Shown: positions 37,691 to 49,972 of the stretch, in pieces
Position numbering within the stretch: position 1 is the first letter of the stretch
Layout of the letters: each line of letters opens with the position of its first letter
Assembly (NCBI RefSeq): GCF_000182925.2
Contig: NC_026502.1
Location: 4,092,001 to 4,156,000, forward strand
Length of the DNA stretch: 64,000 bases
Reading direction: 5' to 3'
Source: Neurospora crassa OR74A
Taxonomy: Eukaryota > Ascomycota > Sordariomycetes > Sordariales > Sordariaceae
Made by a program: the position numbers and the translations under genes
The notes under the pieces: generated by a model
The model's input: the letters and a program-made list of their open reading frames with translations, nothing else
The model's database searches: none
What the model was told of the DNA's origin: nothing

Positions 37691-40144
37691 ATGAGCCAAC
37701 CAACCCTTGACGGCCTCGAGACCCATCAGTTAGAGGCCCTATTACACCAGAGTCAAGAGCAAGCTCGCGCTGCCGAGATCCAGGCTCGCGCCATTGAGAA
37801 TCAGCTCAAAGCTCGATCTTCAGTGCCCACGCCATCCTTCTCAGATTTCGACACTGTACCGGGGAATTATCGAGTCTCTTCCTCGGGTTCACCAGCAGCC
37901 AGCAATGTACGCTCACGAAGCAACACAATACCCCGCAGTGTGGGAGGTGTCGGCATGGTCCCGACTTTGAGCTTCAACGGCAACCATGCACCGCAACCGC
38001 CACTGGTAAGGAAAACCCGCTGGCTGTGATCAAACGCTCAGTCTCACTCATTGTTTGTATAGGAGCAAAGTCGCCCTATGAAGCGCTCAAAGACCACTCA
38101 TCCCACCACGCCGGCCACTGCTGCCACCACAGTGAGAATGGCGAGATCCCGCTCAAGCGCATCGGCCCAGCCCGCGTACAGGCCGCACAACCCATTTGCT
38201 GGATCCGGCCCGGTTACCCCGCCGTATCCCCGGCCTGCGCGGAACAGCCTGCCAGCTACCCACCCCAGTTCCACGATACTGGAAACCGCCTTCAACCTCA
38301 ACCAGTTGCAGCGGCCTACGGCTACTGCCTTTCTTTACGGGAATCCCAGCTTCCATGCCCAGCTTCCTCAACGGCCGTTGCCGATGGGGTCACTAGCAGA
38401 GACTGGCATGGAGATGAATCCAGCTGATTTTATCTCCATGTGGGACCAGGAGGAAATGGCCATGACATCGCCTCTACATACGCAGCCCATTGGTATCCCT
38501 ACAGCCAGCCATATCGGCCACTTCCAATATCCTGGCGACTCTGGGAACCCGTCAGTGTGCGGCTCCTTAACATCGGCACCTACTCTCGAAACCGTCCCGA
38601 TGACAAGGTCCAACAGCAATCTAAACGACAATATGCCCAATCACTTTGCCGAAATGGTTCGCATAGAGTCTCAGCAACCGAGTCCACGAAACCGCCGGGA
38701 AAGCTATAGTCAACCGCAGCCCTTCACGACCTCGCTGTTGGGAAAACGGTCAGCGTCCGATCCTGATTTCCTGGATGCCGACACCAATGGGCTTCCAGTC
38801 TCGTTCGATAGCCACCTTTACTCTGCGTCGGCACCCGCAAACACACTTTCCTTGAGCAACCAATACCAGATGGGGAACTTGGTACTGCAATCAACCTCTG
38901 AATCTCCGGCTGAAGACGACATCGAACAAGAACTGGATCAGCACCTGTCCATGGAGAGATCGGAATCCAAGGATAGCGAAAAGTCAAACCAGTCCCAGTC
39001 GTTGAAGCATCGTGCCAAGGAGGCTCTCGTCCGTCAAAACGTCAACGCCTCCAAGTCCCGACATCTCCAGCCCAAACCTGCCACAGACGCTACCAAAATG
39101 GAATCTTCGGAACCGGCTGGTGTGGCTGGCAAGGACGGAAAGGCCGTCATCACCAAGACCAAGTACGAGCGACCCAAGCACCCCAAGGTTAAGTGCCTTC
39201 AGTGCAACGAGAACCCAGAAGGCTTCAGGGGCGAGCACGAGTTGCGTCGACACACCGAAGCGAAACATAACATGTTGGTCAAGAAGTGGGTCTGCCGTGA
39301 TCCAGCTCTCGACGGCATTCCCCATTCGGAAAAGGCCGTCAAGCCTCTTGCGGATTGCAAGCAATGCTCGCAGGGAAAGCAATACGGAGCGTACTACAAC
39401 GCTGCTGCTCATTTGCGCCGAACGCACTTCAAGGTCAAGCAGTCGCGCAAGGGTGCCAACTCCAAAGGTGCCAAGAGTGGCGCTGGCCAGGCCAGTAAAG
39501 CTGAAGAGGAGAAGCGTGGTGGAAAAGGTGGCGGCGACTGGCCTCCTATGTCCGAGCTCAAACACTGGATGGTGGAGAAGCTGGTTCCCATGGACCAAGA
39601 GGGCGCCTTCAACCAAGACGGTGCTGATTCCGACGGCGGGGTTGACCCTGAAGACACGGAGAATGGACTCTTCGACGCTCAATACGTTCAGGCCGGGTTC
39701 GGGCTCGCGCCCAGGACAGGTGTCTTTGATGTAGCTGCCTTTGCCGGCGTAGGTGGAAGCTTCCAGGATTTCGACGCGTTGAACGCCACAGCTTTCCCCA
39801 ACGTGAACGGAGAACTGGGCCTACCAAGTTCAGGTCTCCTCATGGACGCTGGCCTATATGTGCACCAGCCAATCCACTCCATGCCCATCGCTTCGGGATT
39901 CGATTTTGGCACGGCTCCGGATGCGCCGCAACAACAACAACAACAACAACAACATGCCATGCCACCCGCCATGACGAGCACCGACAATCACAATTACACA
40001 TCCCCTGTCTCGTCGACTACCACGATTACCCAAGTCGGCTTATCAGCGGAACACCAATTTCTCATGGCACCGGCCATGCAAGCCTCGCAGAACGATGTGC
40101 CGGATATGTCCTTCGATCTGATGTTTACGGCTGGCGCACAGTGA
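37691..40144 (+). CDS. Nuclear regulator with two C2H2 zinc fingers
   Basis: Probable DNA-binding transcriptional regulator of 798 residues in two exons, 37691-38005 and 38063-40144, split by a 57-nt GT-AG intron (GTAAGG...TATAG) in phase 0. Splicing joins NHAPQPPL to [10 protein letters not shown] and bypasses the stop in the unspliced frame. Residues about 8-45 form a Gln/Ala-rich coiled coil. Two fingers follow: C483-x2-C486-x15-H502-x4-H507 and C537-x2-C540-x14-H555-x4-H560, with [12 protein letters not shown] and [16 protein letters not shown] as hallmark segments. A Lys-rich tract follows the second finger, and an eight-Gln run sits at 728-735. The rest is Ser/Pro/Thr-rich and probably disordered. 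The finger pair matches a fungus-specific group that I recall as DUF7896-type; targets are unknown. The ATG at 37691 is preferred because the upstream extension begins with TTG. Confidence 0.85.
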
Positions 40145-42175
40145 CGCCGACTTGCTAATGGTCGTCTATCTGGATTCTTGCCTTCGACGTCCGGCTTTTT
40201 CACATGAAATCTTTCTTCCTCGTCTCTTCATGACAGCGTTTTCTTGAGCCGCATTACGCCTTCGATTCTTCTGCTTCCTATGCCGGCTTTATATTTCCCC
40301 GATTTCACTCTGTCTGGTCTTGGTCCTCTGGTAGGGCACAGGGGCGTGGTGGATACGTTCCGCAATGGTTCCGCAGGTGTCTCGCTTCGCTCGGGATCCT
40401 CGAACCTTGACGCAGACCCTGATCGTCGCACACATGGATCAACTGTCGCACGACCTCGAATTCAGAATGTCCATGGCGCTTTGAGCAGCACAGCCCCCGT
40501 CGGCCGAAACAAGGCCTTCAGCCAGAAGCTCACCCGACATGCCGCGAGTTGACATCATGACGACCAGGGCACTCCATATTGCCCCGTCTCGTCCTTTGGG
40601 TGTCACTAGGGTCCGGCGTTAGCACCCATCTTTGGAGAATCCTTTTGTTTTCTTGTCACCTATTGTGGTTTTTCTACTTCAGCGTTCTTACATCACTGTT
40701 TCAGCTTTCGGTACGACACGACACAAGCAAGCAAGCATAAGCGTCAAGAGGCATTGCGTGTACAGGTTGTTTGGGTAGTACAGGAGATTCAGCCCGACGG
40801 CGAACGGTTAGCGGGTAGCGGCGGCGTTCCGCAAGTGGTGTTTCGGATAAGGGACCGTTAGGTTCTGTGTGTGTTTTTCTTTGGGGGGCTTTTTGTTTTT
40901 TTTTTTGGGTAGGCTGTCTTGCATGTTCCACGCACGGACATTTGGCTTTACGTGGTTTTTCTACGATACGATTACCCCCTTGTGTTCGTTTGTTACTTGT
41001 TGATGTGTTGTCAACAAATCCTGGTTTCTGTACACAGCGATTTCCCAGGTCCTTTTTTTCGTCGTTCTTGGTGTTTATGGATTTGAGCCGGCGGCAGATA
41101 TACATTACATGGGTATCTCTTTGGATAAGGGCAATTTGACAAAAAGAGAGCAATTGGGGAAAAGAGCAGCAGACAGAGAGAGAGTGTGTGTGTGTGGCAG
41201 GGCCACATGCCAGTCTGCCTTATCAGATATCAAATACCAAATACCAGATACCGGATATCATATCGTATCATATCATATTACATTAAAAAATTCTTATCTA
41301 TTGGGTTGTGATCGATCTATCTTTCACACATCTATTTATCTACTTAGTCAAGGGCGCAGCAAATCGGTATGTAGCAAGCACGCCGTTTTGGGAGTGTGGA
41401 GGGAATACGGTAGGTAGTCGAGCGTAATAGACACTGTGGTGAGTGAGCTTACACTACTTACATCAGCCAGCACTCGTCGGCTCGCATGGAGTATGTTACA
41501 GGACATATGTAGGATCTGAATTCAACGATCCTAGACCAGAGTTTTCCAAGTGGATGAATGACGAAAAAAAAGAGTGTAAAGAATGACGGACGGACGGAAC
41601 GAAACTTTGGCATGTGATCATTGATCACTCACTGGACGCTGTGAACGAAAAGAACAATGCATCAGCATCAAGCCCCTACCCGTCCGTCGTCGTACCTTCC
41701 GTGCAACCAGCCTCTTCCTTTTTTTTTTTTTTTTTTCCAGCCATGAATAATCAACAAGCAGAAGAGCGGGTACATGGCGCCAAATGAAAAAAAAAGAAGA
41801 AAAAAAGAGGAAGAACAACAAGCGCACAGGTGTTGACCGGTTTATTTATAGAGCTGGCAGGCAGCAGTTCGCCGAGTATGGTAACGACTGGATGATGATG
41901 ACGAGAATGAATGAAAGAAGGAGACCAGACGGCCGCCAGACAGGCAGATAGATAGATAGACAGCTAGCTGGTAGGTGAACAACAACACCAACAATGGCCA
42001 TGTCCGTCCAGTGGAGAAAAGCGTCAGACAGTTAGGTTAGAGGTAGCTAGCTAGCTAGCTGCCCACTCGCTCACTACCTTACCAAGATGAGTTGGTGACG
42101 ATGAATGCAATAGATGTACCATAAGTAGGTAGTGAATCAGAGAACGAAGGAATTAGTTAGTTAGGTACCGTAGGT

Positions 42176-42211
42176 AGGTAAGGTAAGGTAAGGTAAGGTA
42201 AGGTAAGGTAC
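42176..42211. repeat. AAGGT pentanucleotide array
   Basis: About six AAGGT units flanked by GTAGGTAGGTA and GTACCTACCTA, so the array ends in a short inverted pair. Confidence 0.85.
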
Positions 42212-42495
42212 CTACCTAGACGTCGGTATACACTAGGTAGATAGTTTCGTATATGCCGTGTTACTTTAAGGACACACAAACAGACAGGCTCGACTGGGGG
42301 GACTGAGGGTAGGTAGGTAGGTAGGTACCTCTGCTCTAGGTTGAGGTAGGAGGCAGGAGGCAGGAGCAGCAAGATTGGAGAGAGCTACTTATCGATCGAT
42401 CGATGACTCTTGTGGTGGAATTATATGGAAAACTAACCCAACCAACCAACCTACTATAACTAGGTAGGTAGGTAACTAACATCGATCGTAAGCAA

Positions 42496-42531
42496 ACATC
42501 GTAGACATCGTAGACATCGTAGACATCGTAA
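42496..42531. repeat. 9-bp minisatellite ACATCGTAG
   Basis: Nearly four perfect copies of a 9-base unit. Confidence 0.9.
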
Positions 42532-43593
42532 GAGGTATTTAGGTACTCATGGTGACGACCAAGGTATGGAAGGTTTCAATAAAGGGTCAAGTAAGGTCAA
42601 CAAAACTACACTACACCACCGACCGCCCGCATTGAAACGCAAAACCACTACCTATATAAATACACGCAAGAATAATCGTACCTCGGGGGACTATTCTAGA
42701 CTACCTACCTAGTTAAGTTAGGATTTGAAAAAGTTCAATGGGAGTGCGGGTAACTAGGTAGGTACGGGTCAGTTTTGTCACGGGACCTTGAGAGACCTAC
42801 CTACCTACATAGGATTGTGATCGGGTGTAGGAGGTAGTGAGTGGCACAGCGTTCCTTCGTTTCGAAAATTAGGTAGGTACCTAGGGAAAGTTTGGAAAAC
42901 GATGGGTCCGTTGCCTCTTTTCAAGAAACGGAAACGAAAAAAAAAAATGCTGCAAGCTTTACGAACCCACACAAGATGTGAGGAGAGAAGCAACCTGGCG
43001 TTTTAGAAAAACAGAGGATCCAATGCGGGAAACTTGGTGGTTGGCTCATTTACGTGCTGCCTACGGGATTGAGATCCCTCTGTATGTAACTTGTTCACTG
43101 GGCTGTGTTGAAGTCAGCAAGAGTTGGAGGCAACGATGTTCATTCTCGTTGCAAGTGTCCCTTACCTCATGGTCGTTCCTTTCGCAGCTCACCTCAGATA
43201 TGCCGAATATGTCACAGCGCTTTGTCAAATAAAATCAGAAGACCATCGATGTACCTAATGAGACCGCTCCATCCCATACATGCCCTAACCTTTTGCAAGA
43301 TCTCCACACAAATGCCGCCGCTTTCCCCTTTGAAGGACGCCGCCATGTCTATCTGTACAAGTATATCAAGACAAAAGAAACCCATTATCGTTTGTAATCG
43401 TCATACCCCGTCATGTTCGCCTGTTTCAATACCAGATGCCCTAACCAGCCCAGCGCCAGTTCGTAACATGATGTGCTGTAACCCATGCTGAAATTCATAT
43501 TCGATAACCACCCCCAAGCCAATGCCATGCGCCATATCCCATAACTATATCACATAATTCATATCCCATTATCATGTCTCGTAAACCCAAATC

Positions 43594-45006
43594 TCACTTG
43601 CGTACATCTGCTTCAGCATCCCAAACCCACCACCCTTCCTTTCCTCCATCCTGCTCTTCTCCTGCATCCGAATTCGGGTCTTGGTCCGAATTTGCGCTTC
43701 CCAGACCCAACTTGTACACAGCCTGGAATGCTCCTTCAGTCAAGTCTAGATCCTCCCCATCCGGACATCTCTCTGGCGCGCATCTGTCGGCTACCCTCGC
43801 CTGAATCCAGTGATCCCTATTCTCAAAGTCGTCGTTTCGTCCTAGCCAGATCACCTTTCCACAAAGCGGGTTCGTGTTTGGATCTGAGTTTAGAGAACTG
43901 TCCTGTAGTTCTTGCGGAAGGAGGTCAGTCGCCTGTTTGGCAGCTTCGTCCCAGATTTTGTACGAGATGGCGACGACGACCTCGTCATTGGTGATGTTGT
44001 AGCCGCAAGCGCCGGTGCCGTTGGAGGGGAAATAATGATTGAAGGTGGCTTGATGAATCGCCATCGGGGGGTCTTCACCAAGGGGAGGGAGGATTGGGAG
44101 GTCGCTGTCGTCGTCATTGTGCTTGAGTCCGAGTCCCAATCCAAGGCCAAGTGTCAATCCGAGCAGCAGGAGCAACAGAAGTGGCAGAAGAACGAAAAGA
44201 CAGAACCGCCGCCTGTTTAGACCAAAAGGGTACTGCTTCTCAGGCGGCAACAACCTCCGATTGACCCAACTCCTCATCCTCTCCTTCTCTGTGAGTCTCG
44301 GCGGTGGCGGCGGATTCGGAATGCTGCCCAGCGTCGTAACCGTATGCGTCGGCACTATCCCGCCCTCACCATGTCGTTCCAGATCCAAGCCCGCAGAGCT
44401 ATTCTTCCCATAGCCAAATCCCAAACTCTTTCTCCAGCCTGCATTATTCGCCCCATGCTGGTCGTTGGGAGGCATCGCTTCATCCTTCTCTTCCGCAACC
44501 GGCGGGTCCATCAAACTGAAGAGTGAAGGAATTGACATTGAGCGCGGCTTATGCTGCTTCTTGACAAAGCTCGGTTGCTTTCTCGATTCGAAGAAGGGCA
44601 TGGACGACAGCAGGTTGCGCGTCTGCTGCAGCATGCTGCGCTTGGGCGGGTTTCGGGGCGTTTCCCATTCGGGGAGGTAGCGGATGCGGCGCTCGACGCG
44701 GAGGCGGGTCCTCGTGACATATGCGGGCTCCTGTCTAGCTACCTCTGGAGATGTATCGAGAAATGGAAGCGGTAGGAGTGGTCGTGGGCCGACGGCCGTG
44801 GGCGGGGGACTGGGGCTGACCATCCTAAGGCCTGCTCCGAACCCCGGCCACGTCGGGACTGTAGACATTTGGAATATGGAGGATATGGGAGAAACAGGAG
44901 CTGGGTCGGTGTCGGCGTGGGAGTCGGTCGGGAAGTCTGGCGGATGGGATTGGAGTGGTGAAGGGAGTGGGATGGGGTTATCCCTTTCAGAGTCGTGCGA
45001 AGCCAT
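43594..45006 (-). CDS. Type II membrane protein with expansin/RlpA-like double-psi beta-barrel
   Basis: Single-exon gene of 470 residues starting at an ATG (45006). Residues 1-265 are a Pro/Ser-rich, basic, probably cytoplasmic region ending in NRRRF. Residues about 268-294 form one Leu/Gly-rich membrane segment, followed by an acidic linker. The remaining ~180 residues face outward and contain a double-psi beta-barrel (about 319-433): ATFNHYF..NGTGACGYN, a NPLCGKVIWL strand, a VADRCAPERC turn with cysteines at 334, 382, 409 and 414, and the LDLTEGAF helix typical of barwin/RlpA/expansin-like folds. Such domains often bind or loosen wall polysaccharide. The basic residues before and acidic residues after the membrane segment support an N-in topology. 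A cell-wall role is an inference; catalytic activity cannot be read from the sequence. Confidence 0.8.
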   Translation of the reverse strand: MASHDSERDNPIPLPSPLQSHPPDFPTDSHADTDPAPVSPISSIFQMSTVPTWPGFGAGLRMVSPSPPPTAVGPRPLLPLPFLDTSPEVARQEPAYVTRTRLRVERRIRYLPEWETPRNPPKRSMLQQTRNLLSSMPFFESRKQPSFVKKQHKPRSMSIPSLFSLMDPPVAEEKDEAMPPNDQHGANNAGWRKSLGFGYGKNSSAGLDLERHGEGGIVPTHTVTTLGSIPNPPPPPRLTEKERMRSWVNRRLLPPEKQYPFGLNRRRFCLFVLLPLLLLLLLGLTLGLGLGLGLKHNDDDSDLPILPPLGEDPPMAIHQATFNHYFPSNGTGACGYNITNDEVVVAISYKIWDEAAKQATDLLPQELQDSSLNSDPNTNPLCGKVIWLGRNDDFENRDHWIQARVADRCAPERCPDGEDLDLTEGAFQAVYKLGLGSANSDQDPNSDAGEEQDGGKEGWWVWDAEADVRK

Positions 45007-46807
45007 CGTCGTTAGCTTGAAGAAATGATGTGTAAAAATAAGAATGACGCAATGGTGATGGCGCCGTCGGCGACTAGGCAGTTCCTGGATAGTGATGTTT
45101 CTGATGGTGGTTTCCCGCTAACCCAAATGATTGAATGACAACTCGGAAGCGTCGTGCTAAGGGTCGAATTCGAATCCGAATCCCATAACGTCTCGTGGTC
45201 GAGCCGTAGTCGTATCCTGGCTTCAACAGCGATACTTGCGGAAAGGGAAAAAGAAAAGCGTGCAAAGGGAGAAACGGGGGGGAGAAAGAAGGGAAGACGG
45301 AAGCGGCATCGAGACCAAGCCTCCCGTGTGTGTGTGTATGTGTGTGTGCCTGTCACTGCCCGTGTCCCGTCACAAACCTTTCACAGACGAGACCAGGCTC
45401 ACATTCAGCAGCAAGCAGCAGAAAGGTGCGAATGGAATGGTTTCACAAGACAAGCCATTCAGTCACTACCATAGGTATCGAGTGCGGCCAGTCCAGTCAC
45501 GGCAATTGGGAGGAGAGTGATGAGGAATGTGACCTTCTTGCTCACCCATCCATCCATTTCTGGAATGAACCCCGCCCTTCTATCGACCCATCGATTCGTT
45601 TCTGGCCATCATGCCTCTGTTAATGATCCAATCGGTAGATAGTGGTATGATACGAAGAAGGGTAAAATCGGGAAAGGAAAAAAAAAAAAAGTAACGTTTC
45701 GTCCGGAAGTTATCTAGCGAACAACTGAACTTTTTCATCACTCGGCAGAGACCGACCAGTCTCGAACTTCTCATCGGCGCCAGGAACAGGAACAGGAACA
45801 GGAACAGGAACAGGAACAGGAACAGGAACAGGAACAGGAAAAGAAAAGATGAGTGCAGGGAGTACCCCGCTAACCCCGCCCTTTCCACGCGGGCTGCCCA
45901 CGCTACCACCTGCCCTAACCACGCGCCGCGTCAGCAAAAACCAATGCATGCCAGGGGCAGTTAGTGGCAGGGCAGCGCAGGGCAGCGCAGGGCCGGAGCC
46001 GGACAGCGCCTCCGGTTCAGGTACACTAACGCTACATCCATCGGCCACTAACGCGACGCTTCGACATGCTTCGACACATGGACGCTACAGCAGGTACACA
46101 TCTGCCGGCATTTGTTTGCACTAGAGATTACCTAACGTGGTGAATTGGAAGGTGATAATAACTTCGTTTTTCCGTATAAAAGATGACTGCTTTGCTCACC
46201 TCTGATTCCCTCACTAACCTATTGTTAGGTGGCGGTACCACGCTAACAGTTCACAGATATAGATTCCCCACGGAAGCGATTCGCGGGGGGAACCAATGCC
46301 GCCCTGATAAACATGAAACATGAAACATCCACGGAGGGCGCGCGCGCGAAACATCGATATTGGCCAAGACTTCCAGGCTGATCCCCAAGTGGCCGACAGC
46401 CCAAGCCAGTTTCCGTACCACTTTTCCGTGTGCAGTAAAAAGAAGAACTTGTCCAAGAACCTGAAAACTGAACTGAATCTGGCTCAGAAATCTTCCAGCC
46501 TAGGTATTATTTCCCAAAAGCTGCTGTTCAACGCGACACTTGGAACAAGTCAAGCCCAAGACACAACTGCCTAACATCATATGTGCCAATCAGATCATAG
46601 CAATCACACCTAAAACAACCAATTCCGGACCTCTGGACCTCTAGACCTCTAGACCTCTAGACTAGAATCTGGAATCTGGAATCCGAGACCTGGAACAGAG
46701 ACAGAGAACATTTCCAAACAGCCTACACGTACTTGGTTCCTGGAATCCATTTCCGAGCCATCGGATATCCACTTAATACCAGTATAGCATGTGAATGCCA
46801 GACCCAG
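45007..46807. other. Intergenic region between membrane-protein gene and transposon
   Basis: Contains the promoter of the minus-strand membrane-protein gene (just right of 45006), a GGAACA array at 45781-45840 and a CCTCTAGA-type minisatellite at about 46628-46665. No convincing gene. Confidence 0.5.
45781..45840. repeat. GGAACA hexanucleotide array
   Basis: Ten nearly perfect CAGGAA/GGAACA units. Minus-strand frames across it give Val-Pro or Phe-Leu repeats that are artefacts of the array. Confidence 0.95.
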
Positions 46808-46809
46808 TA
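46808..46809. other. TA target-site duplication, left
   Basis: TA directly outside the left terminal inverted repeat, matched by TA at 53919-53920, as expected of Tc1/mariner-pogo superfamily insertions. Confidence 0.8.
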
Positions 46810-46902
46810 CCCGTGCCTCGCCCCCACTTTTTTGGGTCTCGCCAGACTCGCACCAACTAAAGTTGGTGCTCACGGTCGCAACGGCCACACCACCGCAACG
46901 GC
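46810..46902 (+). repeat. Left terminal inverted repeat (93 bp)
   Basis: Begins CCCGTGCCTCGCCCCCAC and ends CCGCAACGGC. Matches the reverse complement of 53826-53918 at 92 of 93 positions. Contains an internal palindrome CACCAACTAAAGTTGGTG. Confidence 0.95.
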
Positions 46903-47518
46903 TACGTATATGTAAAATTGAGGGTATATTGAATCAACACGGCTGAATCCCATGGGTTCTGTGCCCAGGCTGGAGTACTTTAAATGGCTGAAGCTTCTTC
47001 TTACGGCGCTACTTTCTAACTAGCTTTACCGCTTTAAAACTGTTCTTTTTGGCCTTATTTCGAGTCTATTGGTTCGCTTTATCGACCTTCTTATAGGTAG
47101 TACGAATATTATCCTCGGCCCGCTTAAGTACCATAGCCCGGCCGTTAGAAACCTTTAGAATCCCCCTAGCTTATATAGATCGATTCTTCTATGCCTTACA
47201 TCGTCGCTTTATACTTTCGGCGTATTGGATTCTACTTAAATTACATTTAATTTATATTAATTCGGTTATAGCTAGCTTGCCTCCTTTTACGAAGTTCAAT
47301 ACTATTCTTTTTAACGATAGCGATAATTTATTATTATCTTTTGAATTAATAGTATTATATATAGTATTAGTAGCCTTCTTAATTTACCGTAGAATACGTA
47401 GAGTTTGGAAGGGTATCGAAGTTGTTAATATTTGGGGAGGCGGGGTGGGAGTACGGCGTACTAGTCGGTCTTATAGCGGTCCGAATACAACCTATTATTA
47501 TATAGATTATTAACTATT

Positions 47519-47805
47519 TAATACGGGGGGTAACTTTTATTTACGATAGTAAATAAAATAAAGAAAGGAAGATGTTATAAGAAAGAGGGAGGCTTCCAGC
47601 TAGCCGTCTGCACATAGTAAATATACTATATAATTAAGGTTGAGCCTGAGCACGGGCCACGGGGTAGCCCGAATACTACAGTCTAAATACCTAGACTGGG
47701 TACGGTACAGTAAGGAAGCCTCCAGCAGCCCAACTAGTTTAGGTTGCTACAGCTAGTCTAAGCTATATATATAAAAGATATAGAAATTTAGGAATTTCCC
47801 TATTA
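47519..47805. repeat. Long terminal repeat, copy 1, first
   Basis: 287 bp, from TAATACGGGGGGTAAC to GGAATTTCCCTATTA. Confidence 0.9.
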
Positions 47806-48054
47806 AATGCTAGTTTATACGAGAAAGAAACTATCGTCCTTAATGGACTTAAATGTCTAGGTCTTCTCCGATAAGTTCTAGGTCTCCTCCGATAATTTCT
47901 AGGTCTCCTCCGATCTATCTATTTATTTGGGCGGCGCCGGGATATATCTTAGTTTGGCAGGTAGGTACAGCTAAGCTCCAATGAATTCCGGTAAGCTAAA
48001 TAGCGGCTAGGGATAGTTAATTAATTAATTAGCTAGTAGAATAGAGGGTTAAAG

Positions 48055-48315
48055 TTTAAGAGGGTAATTGGCATTCGAGAAGGTAATTAGTAGTAGTATT
48101 CGAGAAGGTAATTGGTAGTTTCTAGTATTTGAGAAGGTAATTAGTAATCTTTAATATTTAAGAGGGTAATTAGTATTCGAGAAAATAATTAGTAGTAGTA
48201 TTCGAGAGGGTAATTAATACTTAAGAGGGTGATTAGTAGTAGTATTCGAGAAGGTAATTGGTAATTTCTAATATTCGAGAGGGTAATTAGTATTTATTAA
48301 TATTCGAGAGAGAGA
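48055..48315. repeat. Minisatellite inside LTR element copy 1
   Basis: Around ten degenerate units of the form ATTCGAGAAGGTAATTAGTA with TAGTAGT or TTTCTAAT spacers. The same array is present in copy 2. Confidence 0.8.
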
Positions 48316-49685
48316 AGTACTTAAAAGTACTATTACTATAAAGAACGTTAATTCTATAGATAAATAGAAAGAAATAAAAAAAGGGGTATAAACGGGAGTT
48401 TTAATTAATTAATATTAATTATAAAAAATTATTAAGGGAATTAATAAGGGAATTAATATAGTTATTAAAGCTAGTAAGGGAGTTAATAAGAAGGTTAGTA
48501 AAGGGGGTAATAACTATATTGATTAGTAATACTAGTATTATTAAAATTTATAGTAATAGTTACCTATATACGAGAAAGAGAGAGTAACGACCTTATTGTA
48601 AGTATAGAATCTATAATAGTAAGGTTGTTAATTCCGTACCCTAAAAAAGATTGAATTTCTAATAGGGAATATAAATTATATAAATCGGTAGTATTCGGGG
48701 TATAAGAAGTAAGCGCCTTTATATTTATAATTATCGAGGAAGCGAGGTATAATTAGTAGATTAGTAAGTTCGAGAATTTTGGTAGGTTAGAGTAATTTTA
48801 GTCGGTTGGGGTATTATTAATTATAATAATAAAGACTATAAATTTAAATTCTTTAAGGAGTAATTAATTTAATAAGCTCTCAAATAGTAGGCTCGAGAGT
48901 AGTAAATTTATTTAGTTTTTAAAAGAAAGCGTTTAATAGTATAGATCTTAGGATTTACCGCGATACTTATATTATTATTATAATAAAGGTAAATTAAAAA
49001 GAATTATAATATATAGTAGGGAGTTTAATTTACGAGAGAACGGTCGAAAAGCTTATTATTTTAGGGAGAATTTAATTCGCGGTTAGTTGGGGAGAAGTAC
49101 GTTTAAGTAACTATTTTAGCGGAGAGAAGCGTATTTGAATAATTATTTTAGCGGAGAGAGGAGAGGAGAATTTATAATCTATAATATTATTATTACAATA
49201 AATAAAAATAATCGCTAGGGAGAATTTTAATAAGGGTAATAATTTGATTATTATTGGCCTTATTATTATTATAACGAATAAAGGTAAATAAGGTTATTAT
49301 TATTATTAATAATAATTTAATTAGAAATCGACTTTATTATTTCGCAACGAACTAAAATAAAGGAGAGTCGAAGTTAGTAGTACGTAGTATATTTAATAAA
49401 GAGGATTATTTAGTAATTATAGGACTAACGTTCTACTTAAATAGGAGGTCGTTTAATTGGATTAGTATATTTGCAATTTAAATAATTTTAGTAATTTAAA
49501 TAATTAAAGCGAGTTTAATAAAGGAGTATAGTAGTAATTGTAGGATCGATATTACTATCCGCAATAGAAGATCGTTTAATCGGACTAATAATATTATAAT
49601 AACGAGGTTAGTAAGTTTGTTAGAATGGGGGTGTAAGGAGTATATTATTTGCGATAATTATTGCCTTAGAATTGTAGTTACTATT

Positions 49686-49972
49686 TAATATAAGGGGTAA
49701 CCTTTATTTACAATAGTAAATAAAATAAAGAAAGGAAGATATTATAAGAAAGAGGGAGGCTTCTAGCTAGCCGTCTGTATGTAGTAGATATATTGTATAA
49801 TTAAGGTTGAGTTTGAGTACGGGCTACGGGGTAGCCCGAGCACTGCAGTCTGGATGCCTAAATTGGGCATAGTACGGCAAGGAAGCCTCTAGCAGCCTAG
49901 TTAATTTGGGCTGCTACAGCTAGTCTAAGTTATATATATGAAAGATATGGAAATCTAGGAATTTCCCTATTA
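49686..49972. repeat. Long terminal repeat, copy 1, second
   Basis: 287 bp, same length as the first repeat, with transition-type differences. Confidence 0.9.

Larger units (their letters stand above)
40145..43593. other. Intergenic region between regulator and membrane-protein genes
   Basis: About 3.4 kb with no supported gene. It contains the 3' region of the regulator, then many short tandem steps (TAGGTAGGTA, AAGGT, CATCGTAGA, GATA) and an A/T-rich tract near 41730. The two flanking genes are convergent, so both 3' untranslated regions fall here. Confidence 0.55.
47519..49972. mobile_element. Non-autonomous LTR retrotransposon, copy 1
   Basis: A 2454-bp element with 287-bp direct repeats at 47519-47805 and 49686-49972, flanked by CTATT on both sides (47514-47518 and 49973-49977). 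The internal 1.88 kb has no reverse transcriptase or gag-like protein that I can read; it carries a minisatellite of about 20-30 bp units (about 48055-48315). Repeat ends read TAATA...TATTA, which fits canonical TG...CA ends after RIP. Orientation is not certain. Confidence 0.85.

Noticed and set aside
45580-46048. Frames with Val-Pro or Phe-Leu repeats across the GGAACA array
   Set aside because: Repetition comes from the microsatellite; no independent coding support.
31587-46246. Shared 16-base string TGGCGGTACCACGCT at about 31587 and 46231
   Set aside because: An exact match of this length between two places in 64 kb can arise by chance, and flanking sequence does not extend the match.
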